DNA of 50,677 nt from Sphingobacterium siyangense (GCF_007830445.1 NZ_VLKR01000041.1:1-50677); one strand, 5' to 3'; shown: positions 24,997 to 34,814, counted from the stretch's first letter. The notes: a model not told the origin generated them from the letters alone. Numbers and translations: made by a program.

Positions 24997-26310
24997 ATGA
25001 AAAATTTAAACATACTTAACTTCAGTGAACAATCATCAAGTTCAATTTATCAGTACATTTTTAATCTCTTTGCAAAATTGGGTTTACCGGAGCAGCAGGC
25101 ACATATTGTTACGGCCGCCGGGTTACTTTTTGCTTTTGCGGTGCTGCTCTATGCGCTCGATTATATCATGCGCAAAGTATTTTATTCCGCATTAAACCGG
25201 ATTGCCCGGCGGACCTCGACCAAATGGGATGATTATCTGTTGGAAAACAAGGTGCATGTACGCGTGAGCCGTACCCTGCTCGTGCTGCTTACACGGCAGC
25301 TGCTGCCGGTGATCTTCGTTGGTTTTCCGGTGCTTACAGCCGCTATTGTCAAGTTTCTGGATATCGTGTTATTGTTCACCATCTACCATCTGGCCAATAG
25401 CTTGTTAAAAACCTGCCGCGATATTTTTCGTGGTTCAAATGCGTTTAAGGACAAACCCATCGACAGCTACCTGCAGGTGGTACAGATCTTTTTAATTTTT
25501 GTGATCGGTACACTGGTCGTTTCCCTGCTGACCGGCAATTCACCTTGGTCCTTTCTAGTCTCACTTGGGGCGGCGTCCGCCGTCCTCATGCTCGTATTTA
25601 AAGACACTATCCTGGGCTTTGTGGCCAGTATTCAGGTGTCCGCGAATGACTCGGTCCGTGTAGGAGACTGGATAGAAATGCCCAAATACGGTGTGGACGG
25701 CGACGTGCTGCAGATCAACCTCAACAATGTGAAGATACAGAACTGGGATAAGACCATTGTCACCATTCCGACCTATACCCTACTGAGCGATTCATTCAAA
25801 AACTATCGTGGAATGCAGGAGACTGGTGGCCGTCGGATAAAGCGGGCATTGAACATTAAAATGTCTTCGGTGCGCTACCTCAGTGCGGAGGAAATCACGG
25901 CATTAAAAACGATCCGGCTGCTGGCTCCTTATATCGAAAAAAGAGAGCGCGAGATTGCCGAGTACAATAAAACCTGGCGTACAGACAGCTCCTCGCCCGT
26001 CAATGGTCGCAGGATGACCAATATCGGCCTGTTCAGGGCCTATGTACTCGCCTATGCCAAACATAACCCCAATATCCATCAGGAACTTACTTTATTGGTC
26101 CGTCAGTTAGCCCCTAGTGAATACGGTATTCCGCTGGAACTCTACATGTTTACCAAGGGGACACAATGGGCCTATTTCGAAGATACGATGGCCGATATAT
26201 TTGACCATCTACTAGCTGCCATTAAGCACTTTCACCTGCAGGTATTTGAACTGCCTGCATCGGACGACCTGCGGCTGCTCGGCGCGATGGCCCCCCGTTC
26301 CCAACAGTAG
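24997..26310 (+). CDS. MscS-family mechanosensitive channel
   Basis: The ATG at 24997 gives 437 residues with several N-terminal membrane segments (ITYHLANSLL region, LQVVQIFLIFVIGTLVVSLL) and the MscS core near residue 190: SLGAASAVLMLVFKDTILGF and VRVGDWIEMPKYGVDGDVLQ. A cytoplasmic part of about 230 residues follows, and a YbdG-like insertion with FKNYRGMQETGGRRIKRAL. The length and central motifs fit YbdG/YnaI-type channels, which respond to mild osmotic stress. It is divergent from the gpsA/GgpPS operon with 178 nt between. TAAATTTG at 24980-24987 fits the -7 consensus but is too close to the start to be certain. Confidence 0.9.
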   Translation: MKNLNILNFSEQSSSSIYQYIFNLFAKLGLPEQQAHIVTAAGLLFAFAVLLYALDYIMRKVFYSALNRIARRTSTKWDDYLLENKVHVRVSRTLLVLLTRQLLPVIFVGFPVLTAAIVKFLDIVLLFTIYHLANSLLKTCRDIFRGSNAFKDKPIDSYLQVVQIFLIFVIGTLVVSLLTGNSPWSFLVSLGAASAVLMLVFKDTILGFVASIQVSANDSVRVGDWIEMPKYGVDGDVLQINLNNVKIQNWDKTIVTIPTYTLLSDSFKNYRGMQETGGRRIKRALNIKMSSVRYLSAEEITALKTIRLLAPYIEKREREIAEYNKTWRTDSSSPVNGRRMTNIGLFRAYVLAYAKHNPNIHQELTLLVRQLAPSEYGIPLELYMFTKGTQWAYFEDTMADIFDHLLAAIKHFHLQVFELPASDDLRLLGAMAPRSQQ

Positions 26311-26663
26311 CTCCTTTGTTGCGATAAACCTAAGCTTGCCCGGTGGTTTCAATCTTATTGCCGCTGGGCAGCTATCAAAAGACCGGCTAAATTGGTTTCC
26401 CATAGTTTAGCATACGGGCCTTCTTTGCCGGCATTTAGAGGCCTGACATCATACATTCCATATCGTAAATAGTTTTCACTATATCAACAGGATATATTTT
26501 CAAAAGTACAGTGTAGATTCGGCGATTCAGATTGAAGAGTCTATATGTCACAAACTTCTTCCCAAATGGTATTTTCATCTGATCAACCCTTAATCCTTCG
26601 AATAAAAACGGTCTTACTGCACCATCCTATGATATGTTCAAATAATACATGGTATTATTTATT
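26311..26663. other. 353-nt gap, no gene found
   Basis: The space between the MscS-type channel gene and the convergent YetF-like gene shows no convincing open frame, no strong hairpin and no repeat. A terminator for the channel gene must be weak or Rho-dependent. Confidence 0.4.
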
Positions 26664-27344
26664 CTAAACTCTTCGTGAATTCAAGGCTATGCTCCATTGT
26701 GTTTTATTGCACCTTGGACATGACTGGGAATCATTCTCAAAACTAAATAAAACATGACCGCAATACATGCATGCAAATGGCCCTTCGGAACTCGATACAT
26801 CAACCATTTTGTAAGATGATGGGAATAATGGTAGCCCATATCTCACATCATTATCCGCATAAAATAAAACGCTTAAGGTTCCATCGACTTCTAGAATCCC
26901 TTCCTTAACCTGTCCCAAATGTTCTACATTTAAATTTCTCAGTTCAGAAAAAAATTCCATATGTGAAAAGTTATTATCCTTTTCATGTTTTATATCAAAG
27001 ACACCATCTTTTACTACAGGTAAAACTTTACCTTCCAATAAATGGGCAATCTTCTCTGATCGGGAGGCGAGCCAGGTGATCAACCTATAGACGAAAATTA
27101 CACCTATAAAAACAACAATCGCATGAAAAATCGGTATGTCTTCTTGAAACATTGGATCTCCCGCAGCTGAGCCCAAACTGATAATAATCGCAACCTCAAA
27201 AAGAGTTAACTGTCGAACTCCCCTTCTACCCGAGAGCCTTAGAATTATCAATATTAGAAGAAACATTATTACTGTTCTCGCTCCTATTTCAACAAGAAAG
27301 GAGATTTCCACCCCCTCAGCAAATATTTTTTGTATATCAATCAT
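26664..27344 (-). CDS. YetF-like DUF421 membrane protein with C-terminal zinc ribbon
   Basis: The 226-residue protein has three membrane segments (ARTVIMFLLILIILRLSG, VAIIISLGSAAGDPMF, and HAIVVFIGVIFVYRLI) and then the YetF domain with VLPVVKDGVFDIKHEKDN, LNVEHLGQVKEGILEVDG and LSVLFYADND. This is the DUF421/YetF layout of a stress-linked membrane family. Unusually, the last 35 residues contain two CxxC pairs (CMYCGH and CPRCNK) that look like a rubredoxin- or zinc-ribbon-like fold, so metal binding at the cytoplasmic face is likely. It is adjacent to a general-stress SDR and catalase. Confidence 0.85.
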   Translation of the reverse strand: MIDIQKIFAEGVEISFLVEIGARTVIMFLLILIILRLSGRRGVRQLTLFEVAIIISLGSAAGDPMFQEDIPIFHAIVVFIGVIFVYRLITWLASRSEKIAHLLEGKVLPVVKDGVFDIKHEKDNNFSHMEFFSELRNLNVEHLGQVKEGILEVDGTLSVLFYADNDVRYGLPLFPSSYKMVDVSSSEGPFACMYCGHVLFSFENDSQSCPRCNKTQWSIALNSRRV

Positions 27345-27572
27345 AACCTTTTAAAACCAAAAATCTTAATGTGGCCTCCGCACATTCAATCCTAAAACAT
27401 TCCTCCGGTTGCAATAGTTCCTTACTCAGCAAAAACAATATATATAAATTATTGATTGTTAAGAAGCAATTAGTTTGACGAAAATGCGCAATTAGCCGAA
27501 GCGTGTTACCTCTCGGTTTTCAAAGATCGCCCGGTAGACGACTTCCTGGGCTGATTATGAGTTATACGTTTA

Positions 27573-28436
27573 CTAACCATTTACGACTTCTCCTCCATTG
27601 GGATGTAAAACTTGACCGCTCATAAAATGTGAATCTTCGCTGGCTAGAAATAGAAAGCTTGGCGCAATTTCATTAGGCATTCCTGCCCTGTTCATTGGAG
27701 AGTCGCTTCCAAATTCGGAGTTCTTTTTAGGATCAAAAGATGATGCTATCAATGGTGTCCATACCGGACCTGGAGCAACAGCATTGACCCGAATTCCTTT
27801 AACTATAAGATTTGCTGACAAACTCCGTGTGAACGAAATTATTGCACCTTTTGTTGCAGAATAATCGATCAACTTTGGACTGCCTCGATAGGCAGTGACC
27901 GAGGATGTATTAATTATGCTTGCTCCCTTCTTAAGATAAGGTATGGCATACTTCGTAACCCAGAAATAGGAAAAGAAATTATTCTGAAAAGTATTGATTA
28001 ACTGCTCAGTGGAAATTTTCTCAATTGATTCTGTTTCCCAGTGAAGCCCCGCATTATTAACTATAATATCAATTTTCTTATGCGCTTTTATTGCAATTTC
28101 AATGACTTTTTTACAGTGATTTTCTTTTCGCAAATCACCTTTAATCAGCGCACATTTTCGAGAGAAGGATTCAACCTCTTTTTTGGTTTGTTTTGCATCT
28201 TTTGTTTCACTAAGATAGGCTATAACAATATCAGCACCCTCCTTCGCAAATAACAGAGCGACAGCTTTGCCGATACCGCTATCTCCGCCCGTAATCAATG
28301 CGACCTTATTTTTTAATTTTCCTTCTGCAGGATACTGTATTGGAGACGTGTCAGGAATTGGTACCATATTTATTTCCAATCCCGGTCGCTTTTGCTTTTG
28401 CAGCGGTCGAATCTTTTTACTTGCTTCTTTTTTCAT
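27573..28436 (-). CDS. SDR oxidoreductase of the general-stress (YdaD/Gsp39-like) group
   Basis: The 287-residue protein has an extended N-terminus (KQKRPGLEINMVPIPDTSPI) before the Rossmann motif VALITGGDSGIGKAVALLFA, then INNAG-like IIVNNAGLHWETE, the Ser in SIINTSSVTAYRG and YSATKGAIISFTRSL with Tyr and Lys. The C-terminus reads FMSGQVLHPNGGEVVNG. The Pro-rich start and GDSGIGKAV motif mark the general-stress SDR subgroup found with catalase and YciE-type genes in soil bacteria. The substrate is unknown. It lies just downstream of katE with a 13-bp hairpin between them. Confidence 0.88.
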   Translation of the reverse strand: MKKEASKKIRPLQKQKRPGLEINMVPIPDTSPIQYPAEGKLKNKVALITGGDSGIGKAVALLFAKEGADIVIAYLSETKDAKQTKKEVESFSRKCALIKGDLRKENHCKKVIEIAIKAHKKIDIIVNNAGLHWETESIEKISTEQLINTFQNNFFSYFWVTKYAIPYLKKGASIINTSSVTAYRGSPKLIDYSATKGAIISFTRSLSANLIVKGIRVNAVAPGPVWTPLIASSFDPKKNSEFGSDSPMNRAGMPNEIAPSFLFLASEDSHFMSGQVLHPNGGEVVNG

Positions 28437-28496
28437 GCTACTTCTTGTAAATAATTATAAGCAATTTCTGATTTCCGGTCCTCCTTCTATTCGACT

Positions 28497-28534
28497 ACAA
28501 CAAATAGTCGTTCTACCGAAGGACTATTTGTTGT
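28497..28534. terminator. 13-bp perfect hairpin between katE and the SDR gene
   Basis: ACAACAAATAGTC at 28497-28509 pairs exactly with GACTATTTGTTGT at 28522-28534 across a 12-nt loop. There is no long T-tract on the downstream minus side, so it may act as an attenuator, an mRNA-protecting 3' structure for katE, or a weak terminator rather than a classical one. Confidence 0.5.
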
Positions 28535-28545
28535 ATATCAAGAAA

Positions 28546-30660
28546 TCAAGAAGGTACCTTTCTGGATTTTTCTCTCTCCCAAACACGGTGGCCTTTCATT
28601 ACCGCTATAAAATCTTCTGTTAAATTGTCCTTGCTTTCGAAAATAACGCCTTTATCTTTTTTAATAAATGATCTTTCAGCTAACTCTTCAGCACCTTGTG
28701 CAAATGCCAAGGCCTTACAGTGTCGGTAACCTTCATTGATAAAATGAAGGTAATCGGCATTTTCCGCAAGAGTTTTGACCGATTCGCCTGCTGCTGTGTA
28801 GAATGCATCGTAACAAACTGATGCCTCCGTAAGATAGGAATGTTGGATATCTTCTTCTGTCCCTTCCTTGAACCGGATCTTTCCTACATGAGATGCGATT
28901 AGCACTGCTTGCGCCCCTTCCCTTTCGAGTGCTGTTTTCATTTTATCTATGGAGGATTTGCTAGCTCCATGATCAACAAGAAAAGCAACCTTTCTACTCT
29001 TGATCGTACCCTCGCCGTCTTTTACTTTCATACTCAAAGCAGCAGACTTTTCAACTTCGGGTTTGACTGGTTTAAGCGGATATTCGGGATGGTTCTGACG
29101 TGCAAATTTGAGGGTTAAAGGATCAAGTTCTTTTGGCGGTGTAAGCCCGAGGTTTGAACCAACATTTTTTGCTAATCCTTGGTCTATCTGGTTCAAAATA
29201 GCCAGTTCTCGCTTTCGTATATTGACATCATTTACTTTCGAAAGCTCAAAACTCAGGGCATTGACCATGTGATCCTGTTCTTCTGGGCTCTGTGAATTAA
29301 AAAATAGTCTTGCTTGTGTAAAGTGGTCTGCGAAGGAATCTGAGCGGGCCCTAATTTTCGAGCCATCAAAAGGTTGCTTATGGGATTCAAATCCTACTCC
29401 ATCATTGAGCATTGCATGATAAGGACAGCCTGCAGCTTTACTATTAGGGAAATAACTCACGGCACCTGTAGGAATCTCAGACCGCGCAAAACCATCTTTT
29501 TGGTTATTATGTTTGCCGGTTACGGGACGATTGATAGGAAGCTCATGGAAATTCGGACCACCTAATCGATAATTTTGGGTATCCATATACGAAAATATTC
29601 GCCCTTGCAAAAGCGGATCATCCGAAACATCTATACCTGGCACTAACCTTCCGGGATCGAAAGCGGCTTGTTCGGTCTCTGCAAAAAAATTCTCTGGATT
29701 TCGATTTAGTGTCATCGTTCCGACAATCTGAACAGGCACCAGTTCCTCTGGGATAATCTTTGTCGCATCCAGAATGTCAAACGAATATTTAAATTCATCC
29801 GCTTCAGGAATCAATTGAACGCCGAGATCCCACTGCGGAAAATCGCCCCTTTCAATAGCTTCATAGAGATCTCTTCGATGAAAATCAGCATCAAATCCTG
29901 AGATCTTTTGGGCTTCGTTCCAAGCGACTGAATGTACTCCTAATCTGGGTTTCCAATGAAATTTAACGAATGTGCCTTTTCCTTGGGCATTCACAAATTT
30001 AAATGTATGGACACCAAAACCTTCCATCATCCTTAAACTTCGGGGTATTGCACGATCTGACATCGTCCACATGATCATGTGTGCAGATTCGGGCATCAGT
30101 GATACAAAATCCCAAAAGGTGTCATGTGCAGATGCCGCCTGAGGCATTTCGTTGTTCGGCTCTGGTTTTACGGCATGGATGAGATCTGGAAAATTCATCG
30201 CATCCTGAATAAAAAAAACTGGGATATTGTTTCCCACAAGATCGTAGTTACCTTCTTCGGTATAGAATTTAACAGAGAAACCTCGTACATCTCTAGCAAG
30301 GTCGGTAGAGCCTTTGAAACCTGCTACTGTGGAAAATCTAGTAAAAAGAGGCGTTACCGTTCCTTTTTTTAAAAATGCTGCGCTTGTATATTGAGATAGG
30401 TCAGCGGTCGCTTCGAAAATTCCATGAGCTCCTGATCCACGCGCGTGAACGACACGTTCTGGTATACGTTCGCGGTCAAAATGCATCAGCTTATCAAAAT
30501 AAATATGATCCTGTTGTAATGATGGCCCCCGCTCACCCGCCTTTAATGTATTGTTGTTGTCGGAAATAGGCACACCATCATTGGTGGTCATAATCTGCTC
30601 GGAATTATCCACTAAATGCTGATCTATCTCAGCAGTTTTTAAATTCTTTTCTTTTTTCAT
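28546..30660 (-). CDS. katE: Large-subunit catalase KatE with C-terminal DJ-1/PfpI-like domain
   Basis: The ATG at 30660, preceded by AGAAGAG, gives 704 residues; an in-frame ATG at 30687 has no such signal. The catalase core shows RVVHARGSGAHG (distal His), VGNNIPVFFIQDA (Asn), and RIFSYMDTQNYRLGGPNFHE with the proximal Tyr that ligates haem. The length, over 700 residues, and the C-terminal GAEELAERSF domain of flavodoxin/DJ-1 type identify clade 2 catalases. It degrades hydrogen peroxide. It heads a minus-strand stress block with the SDR gene downstream. Confidence 0.96.
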   Translation of the reverse strand: MKKEKNLKTAEIDQHLVDNSEQIMTTNDGVPISDNNNTLKAGERGPSLQQDHIYFDKLMHFDRERIPERVVHARGSGAHGIFEATADLSQYTSAAFLKKGTVTPLFTRFSTVAGFKGSTDLARDVRGFSVKFYTEEGNYDLVGNNIPVFFIQDAMNFPDLIHAVKPEPNNEMPQAASAHDTFWDFVSLMPESAHMIMWTMSDRAIPRSLRMMEGFGVHTFKFVNAQGKGTFVKFHWKPRLGVHSVAWNEAQKISGFDADFHRRDLYEAIERGDFPQWDLGVQLIPEADEFKYSFDILDATKIIPEELVPVQIVGTMTLNRNPENFFAETEQAAFDPGRLVPGIDVSDDPLLQGRIFSYMDTQNYRLGGPNFHELPINRPVTGKHNNQKDGFARSEIPTGAVSYFPNSKAAGCPYHAMLNDGVGFESHKQPFDGSKIRARSDSFADHFTQARLFFNSQSPEEQDHMVNALSFELSKVNDVNIRKRELAILNQIDQGLAKNVGSNLGLTPPKELDPLTLKFARQNHPEYPLKPVKPEVEKSAALSMKVKDGEGTIKSRKVAFLVDHGASKSSIDKMKTALEREGAQAVLIASHVGKIRFKEGTEEDIQHSYLTEASVCYDAFYTAAGESVKTLAENADYLHFINEGYRHCKALAFAQGAEELAERSFIKKDKGVIFESKDNLTEDFIAVMKGHRVWEREKSRKVPS

Positions 30661-30813
30661 ATCTAATGCTCTTCTGGTTTGATCCATCAGGTGAACAAAA
30701 CCAAAGTCTGAAAGGTTTGGCAGGTATTTACATTTGCCAGGATTACCGACAATTCTGACGCTATTGGCCTGAAGATGATGTATTGATTGCGTGTTAAATG
30801 GGCTTGTATTTGA

Positions 30814-31725
30814 TTATTCTGGTTGAATAATCACAAAGTGTACAAACTTAAATTCATTTTTTATATCCTCACGAATCCGGCGTATCGCCTCGGTGATTTC
30901 CTCTGTTTCAAGATGATCTTCAAAATCAATAATAAGCATCAATACAACGTACTCTGGCGATTGATAAGTGGATAGTATGTTTTTAGTTTTTATAACAGCC
31001 GAATCCTTTTCAGCAAGCTGGGCAATTTTCAATCTTGTTTCTGAAGCAATTCCCTCTCCCATTAATAAGCTTCTGCTTTCTCTAGCCAATATAAAGGATA
31101 CAAAAACCAACAACAAGCCTACGATTACTGAAGCTAGGCCATCTAATTCAGGAATCTGCAAGTAATGACTTAGTCCCATGAGTACCATAACGATTATTAG
31201 CCCTGCCACAGCTGCACCATCTTCAAAGACCACAAGGAAACTGGAAGGATCTTTACTCTTAATAATTGCATCCCACCACCCCATACCATTGCGGGTTTTA
31301 TTGAATTCTTTTAAAGCAATAAAAAAAGAAGTTCCTTCAAAAATTAAGGAGAGTATGAGTACAATATAATTCCAAAAAGGATCGCTCATTAATTCGGGTT
31401 CCATGATATGAGCTACACCCTGGTAAATAGATAATGTACCACCAAGCCCAAAAATCAGAATGGAAACAACAAAAGACCAAAAGTATAGTTCTTTGCCATA
31501 ACCAAAAGGATGAGACTGGTCGGGTGACCTCTTACTTCTTTTCAAGCCATAAAGTATGAGCAATTGATTTGCTGTATCTACCGTTGAGTGAATACCCTCT
31601 GAAATCATGGAGGAACTATTTGTAAATGCTCCTGCAATGAATTTAGTTAATGCAATTAATACATTCGCCGCGAGTGCACTGTATATTGATTTTTTATTAC
31701 TGGTTTTTAATTCCGGATTATCCAT
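30814..31725 (-). CDS. Cation diffusion facilitator (CDF) family transporter
   Basis: The ATG at 31725, which lies just after the ligD stop, gives 303 residues. Six membrane segments are visible, with the metal-site pattern ISEGIHSTVDTANQLLI near residue 45 and HPFGYGKELYFWSFVV. This subgroup (SLC30A9/YdfM-like) has an additional DGAAVAGLIIVMVLMGLS segment, and the C-terminal cytoplasmic domain (EYVVLMLIIDFEDHLETEEI, then FVHFVIIQP) is ferredoxin-like. It exports divalent cations by proton exchange; the metal is not clear. It follows ligD closely and may be co-transcribed. Confidence 0.9.
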   Translation of the reverse strand: MDNPELKTSNKKSIYSALAANVLIALTKFIAGAFTNSSSMISEGIHSTVDTANQLLILYGLKRSKRSPDQSHPFGYGKELYFWSFVVSILIFGLGGTLSIYQGVAHIMEPELMSDPFWNYIVLILSLIFEGTSFFIALKEFNKTRNGMGWWDAIIKSKDPSSFLVVFEDGAAVAGLIIVMVLMGLSHYLQIPELDGLASVIVGLLLVFVSFILARESRSLLMGEGIASETRLKIAQLAEKDSAVIKTKNILSTYQSPEYVVLMLIIDFEDHLETEEITEAIRRIREDIKNEFKFVHFVIIQPE

Positions 31726-31741
31726 GGAGGTTTTGATGCGT

Positions 31742-34504
31742 TTATTTCGTATATTTTTCAATTACTTTTTTGAGATCAATACCTTTACCAAGGACAGGCT
31801 TAAAAATATCACCTTCACTATTCATCCTTTCTATGGCATTCAAGAGATGAAAATCACTTATTTTCAGCCCCTTCTTAACTTCATCCCAATGAAGCGGCAT
31901 AGATACCGTTGCACCGGGTTTAGGACGGACAGCGTAGGCTGCAGCAATGGTTGCATGGGGTCTATTCTGTAAAAAATCCAGATACATTTTTCCTTTCCGA
32001 TCCTTAATGGACCGTTCTAAACTGGTGAACTTGGGCAACTCATTATGAACTAATGTGACAATCACCCTGGCAAATTCCTTGGACTGATCATAGGTGTATT
32101 TCCCCCCGAGCGGAATATAGATGTGAAGGCCAGTAGAACCGCTGGTCTTACAATAACTTGGAACGCCCATATCATCTAGGATGCTCTTCGTTACCTGTGC
32201 TGCCTCAACGACCTGATTAAAGGAATTTTTATCCGGGTCTAAATCGATAATACAGAATGATGGATTTTCGGGCTTTTTGACCGTACTACTCCAGGGGTTC
32301 ATCTCAATGCAGCCAAGATTGACCATGTAAAGCAGTGTCGCTTCATCTTTTCCGACCAAATAATGCTTATCCTTGTTATCAGTCTCGCTATGGTAAAGAT
32401 ATGTCTCCGCCCAGTCCGGAGCAGTATCCGTTACGTTCTTGAAATAGAAACCTTCACCTTCAATACCATCGGGAAATCTGTTCATGCTTTGGGGACGATC
32501 TTTTAGATAAGGCAATATAAATGGAGCTGCCTGATAATAATAATTGATAAGATCTCTTTTTGTTATTCCCTCTTTTGGCCAAAAGATCTTATCTAGGTTC
32601 GTGAATTTTAACTCATGCCCATTGATCTTTTTGACCTGCGTATTATCTTTCGGATTCAATAGGGTCTTACGCTCACCTTTACTTCGTGGAGTAATCATTT
32701 TATCTTCCATGTCATTAACGAATTCTGCTATAGGAGATTCCTCCTCCAAAATAACTTTCTTAGGACTTTTGTCCTCGCGTATTCCATCAAAAGAAGGATG
32801 CCGCATTACGCCATCACTTGTCAATTCCGTAAAACTAACCTCACAGACGAGCTCGGGTTTAAGCCAGGTCACCGAGGCGTGTGGTGGATTGGGTCTAAAG
32901 CGTGATGGTTTGTTTAAATCTGGTTCTTCACTGAAAGGCGTTTTAGAAATGATCAGCGGTTTAAAACGCTGCATCATCTGCTTCTGTAATTTTTCATTGA
33001 AACCTGTACCGACTTTACCTGTATAGACTAATTTTTTTCCTTCATAGACACCTACAAGAATACTACTGAATAACTTACTGGAGTTATCATTCAGCGTGTA
33101 TCCGCCTATCACGACCTCCTGCCTTTTATTCGCCTTGATCTTTAGCCAGTCCTTTGAACGGTTATGAACATGGTATATACTATCTTTTCGTTTGGCCATA
33201 ATTCCTTCAAGGCCCAGTTTCCTGGCTTCTTCGAGGAACTGGGTTCCCGAAGTTTCAAAATGTTCACTGACTAGAATGCTTTTCTGTTCTGGTAAGATTT
33301 CCTTTAATATAGTTTTACGTTCAAGCAGCGTAAGATCTTTTAAATCTTGCCCATTGCACCAAAGGATATCAAATACGTAATAAACTAGATCGCCATCTGC
33401 TTCACTGCGCCAATTTTGTAAAGACCCGAAATTGGCCTTTCCGTTTTCACCAAGCACCACTACTTCCCCGTCCAATATAGCATTTAATCCAAGCTCCTTT
33501 AAATTCTCATAAATGGGATAGAATTTTTCATTATAGCTTTTATCGTTGCGGGAATTCAATTCCACTTCCCCTTTGTTCATAAAAGCTACCGCCCGATACC
33601 CATCCCATTTTACTTCATAGATCCAGTCTTCATCATCAAAAGGCTTATCGACCAATGTGGCAAACATGGGCTCAATGTGGGAATAGAATTTTTGCTTTGG
33701 TGTATTTTTTAATAAATCTTGAAGATCTGTTTTCTTCGGAGATTTATTTTTAGGAACTGCATCAAGCTGATCATTGATAAGCTCAGATGCTTTGGCTTTT
33801 ACGGAGCGTTTATCTTTAACGGTACTGTCTTTTTTAATGATACGTTCTCCATATACATGATCTGGAGATTGCTCCATCTGCGCAATGGATTTGCCAGATA
33901 GCACCGACTTATCTTTCATCGTAATGTCTTCTTCACTAGCATATTTATCATCCAGTTTCATCAGCAGCCAGCCGTTATCTCCCCTGCCGTGGGCTTTAAC
34001 AAGAGCAAATTCGCCTTTGAGTTTTTTGCCATTGAGTTTGAATTTTAGCTTACCAGAATACAGCTGATGTAAAAGTTCTTTTTCTTGTTTCGGAACGTCC
34101 TTAAAATCGCCCTCAGCAGGTTCATAGGTTCCTTCGTCCCAGACAATAACTGTACCGCCGCCGTATTGCCCTTTTGGGATGATTCCTTCAAAATTCCGAT
34201 AATCATAGGGGTGGTCTTCAACCATCATAGCAAGACGTTTTACACCTGGATCAACTGAAGGCCCCTTAGGTACCGCCCAGCTTTTTAAAACACCATCCAT
34301 TTCAAGACGAAAATCATAATGCAGATGTGAAGCATCGTGTTTCTGAACCACAAAGCGTAATTCTGTTCCACTTGGTTTCCCGCCAAAGGGTTCCGGGGTT
34401 TTCTCTTCGGTACGCTTTTGCCGATATTTAGTTAATCCCGTAACTGTATCTTTAGATGATCTGTTTCTAGCTGTTTTTCCCTTTTTTGATTTATTATCGG
34501 CCAT
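31742..34504 (-). CDS. ligD: Multidomain ATP-dependent DNA ligase D (PE-Lig-Pol)
   Basis: The start MADNKSKKGK at 34504 gives 920 residues; the upstream extension to 34588 is hydrophobic and unlike the family. The order is 3'-phosphoesterase (about 40-210, HLHYDFRLEMDGVLKSWAVP and the EGIIPKGQYGGG motif), then ATP ligase (about 290-610, with the active-site Lys in YEVKWDGYRAVAF and MAKRKDSIYH) and the archaeo-eukaryotic primase-like polymerase (about 630-920, LDKIFWPKEGITKRDLINYY, FCIIDLDPDKN). LigD repairs double-strand breaks by end joining together with Ku. No ku gene lies within the window. Confidence 0.95.
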   Translation of the reverse strand: MADNKSKKGKTARNRSSKDTVTGLTKYRQKRTEEKTPEPFGGKPSGTELRFVVQKHDASHLHYDFRLEMDGVLKSWAVPKGPSVDPGVKRLAMMVEDHPYDYRNFEGIIPKGQYGGGTVIVWDEGTYEPAEGDFKDVPKQEKELLHQLYSGKLKFKLNGKKLKGEFALVKAHGRGDNGWLLMKLDDKYASEEDITMKDKSVLSGKSIAQMEQSPDHVYGERIIKKDSTVKDKRSVKAKASELINDQLDAVPKNKSPKKTDLQDLLKNTPKQKFYSHIEPMFATLVDKPFDDEDWIYEVKWDGYRAVAFMNKGEVELNSRNDKSYNEKFYPIYENLKELGLNAILDGEVVVLGENGKANFGSLQNWRSEADGDLVYYVFDILWCNGQDLKDLTLLERKTILKEILPEQKSILVSEHFETSGTQFLEEARKLGLEGIMAKRKDSIYHVHNRSKDWLKIKANKRQEVVIGGYTLNDNSSKLFSSILVGVYEGKKLVYTGKVGTGFNEKLQKQMMQRFKPLIISKTPFSEEPDLNKPSRFRPNPPHASVTWLKPELVCEVSFTELTSDGVMRHPSFDGIREDKSPKKVILEEESPIAEFVNDMEDKMITPRSKGERKTLLNPKDNTQVKKINGHELKFTNLDKIFWPKEGITKRDLINYYYQAAPFILPYLKDRPQSMNRFPDGIEGEGFYFKNVTDTAPDWAETYLYHSETDNKDKHYLVGKDEATLLYMVNLGCIEMNPWSSTVKKPENPSFCIIDLDPDKNSFNQVVEAAQVTKSILDDMGVPSYCKTSGSTGLHIYIPLGGKYTYDQSKEFARVIVTLVHNELPKFTSLERSIKDRKGKMYLDFLQNRPHATIAAAYAVRPKPGATVSMPLHWDEVKKGLKISDFHLLNAIERMNSEGDIFKPVLGKGIDLKKVIEKYTK

Positions 34505-34814
34505 GATCGGTATTTTAAAAATTAATATATTGGTAAATAATAAAATGCATATTACGCTACCAGTTAATTCGATTTTGATATAGCACAAAACTCAATACGA
34601 AATGGTTTTCTCTCATTTAGCAAATTGCTTTTTATGGCCTGATAAATACTAATCTGAACAATATTGGTGTGCGAAAGGTTACGCTAACAGGATTATACCA
34701 AACCTAAGAAGAGAATATCGCTTTCGCTTTTATATGGTAACAGTTAAATATCTTTTATTGAACTAAAGTGGTTTGGGCTGGGTTATCTATGCAATAACAC
34801 TTAAAATTTTTATT
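34505..34814. other. 310-nt divergent promoter region between ligD and the YciE-like gene
   Basis: The gap is AT-rich and holds no recognisable gene. It must contain the promoters for both directions. I see no exact Bacteroidota -7/-33 pair that I would assign. An AAATTAATATATTGGTAAAT stretch just upstream of ligD is AT-only and uninformative. Confidence 0.35.
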
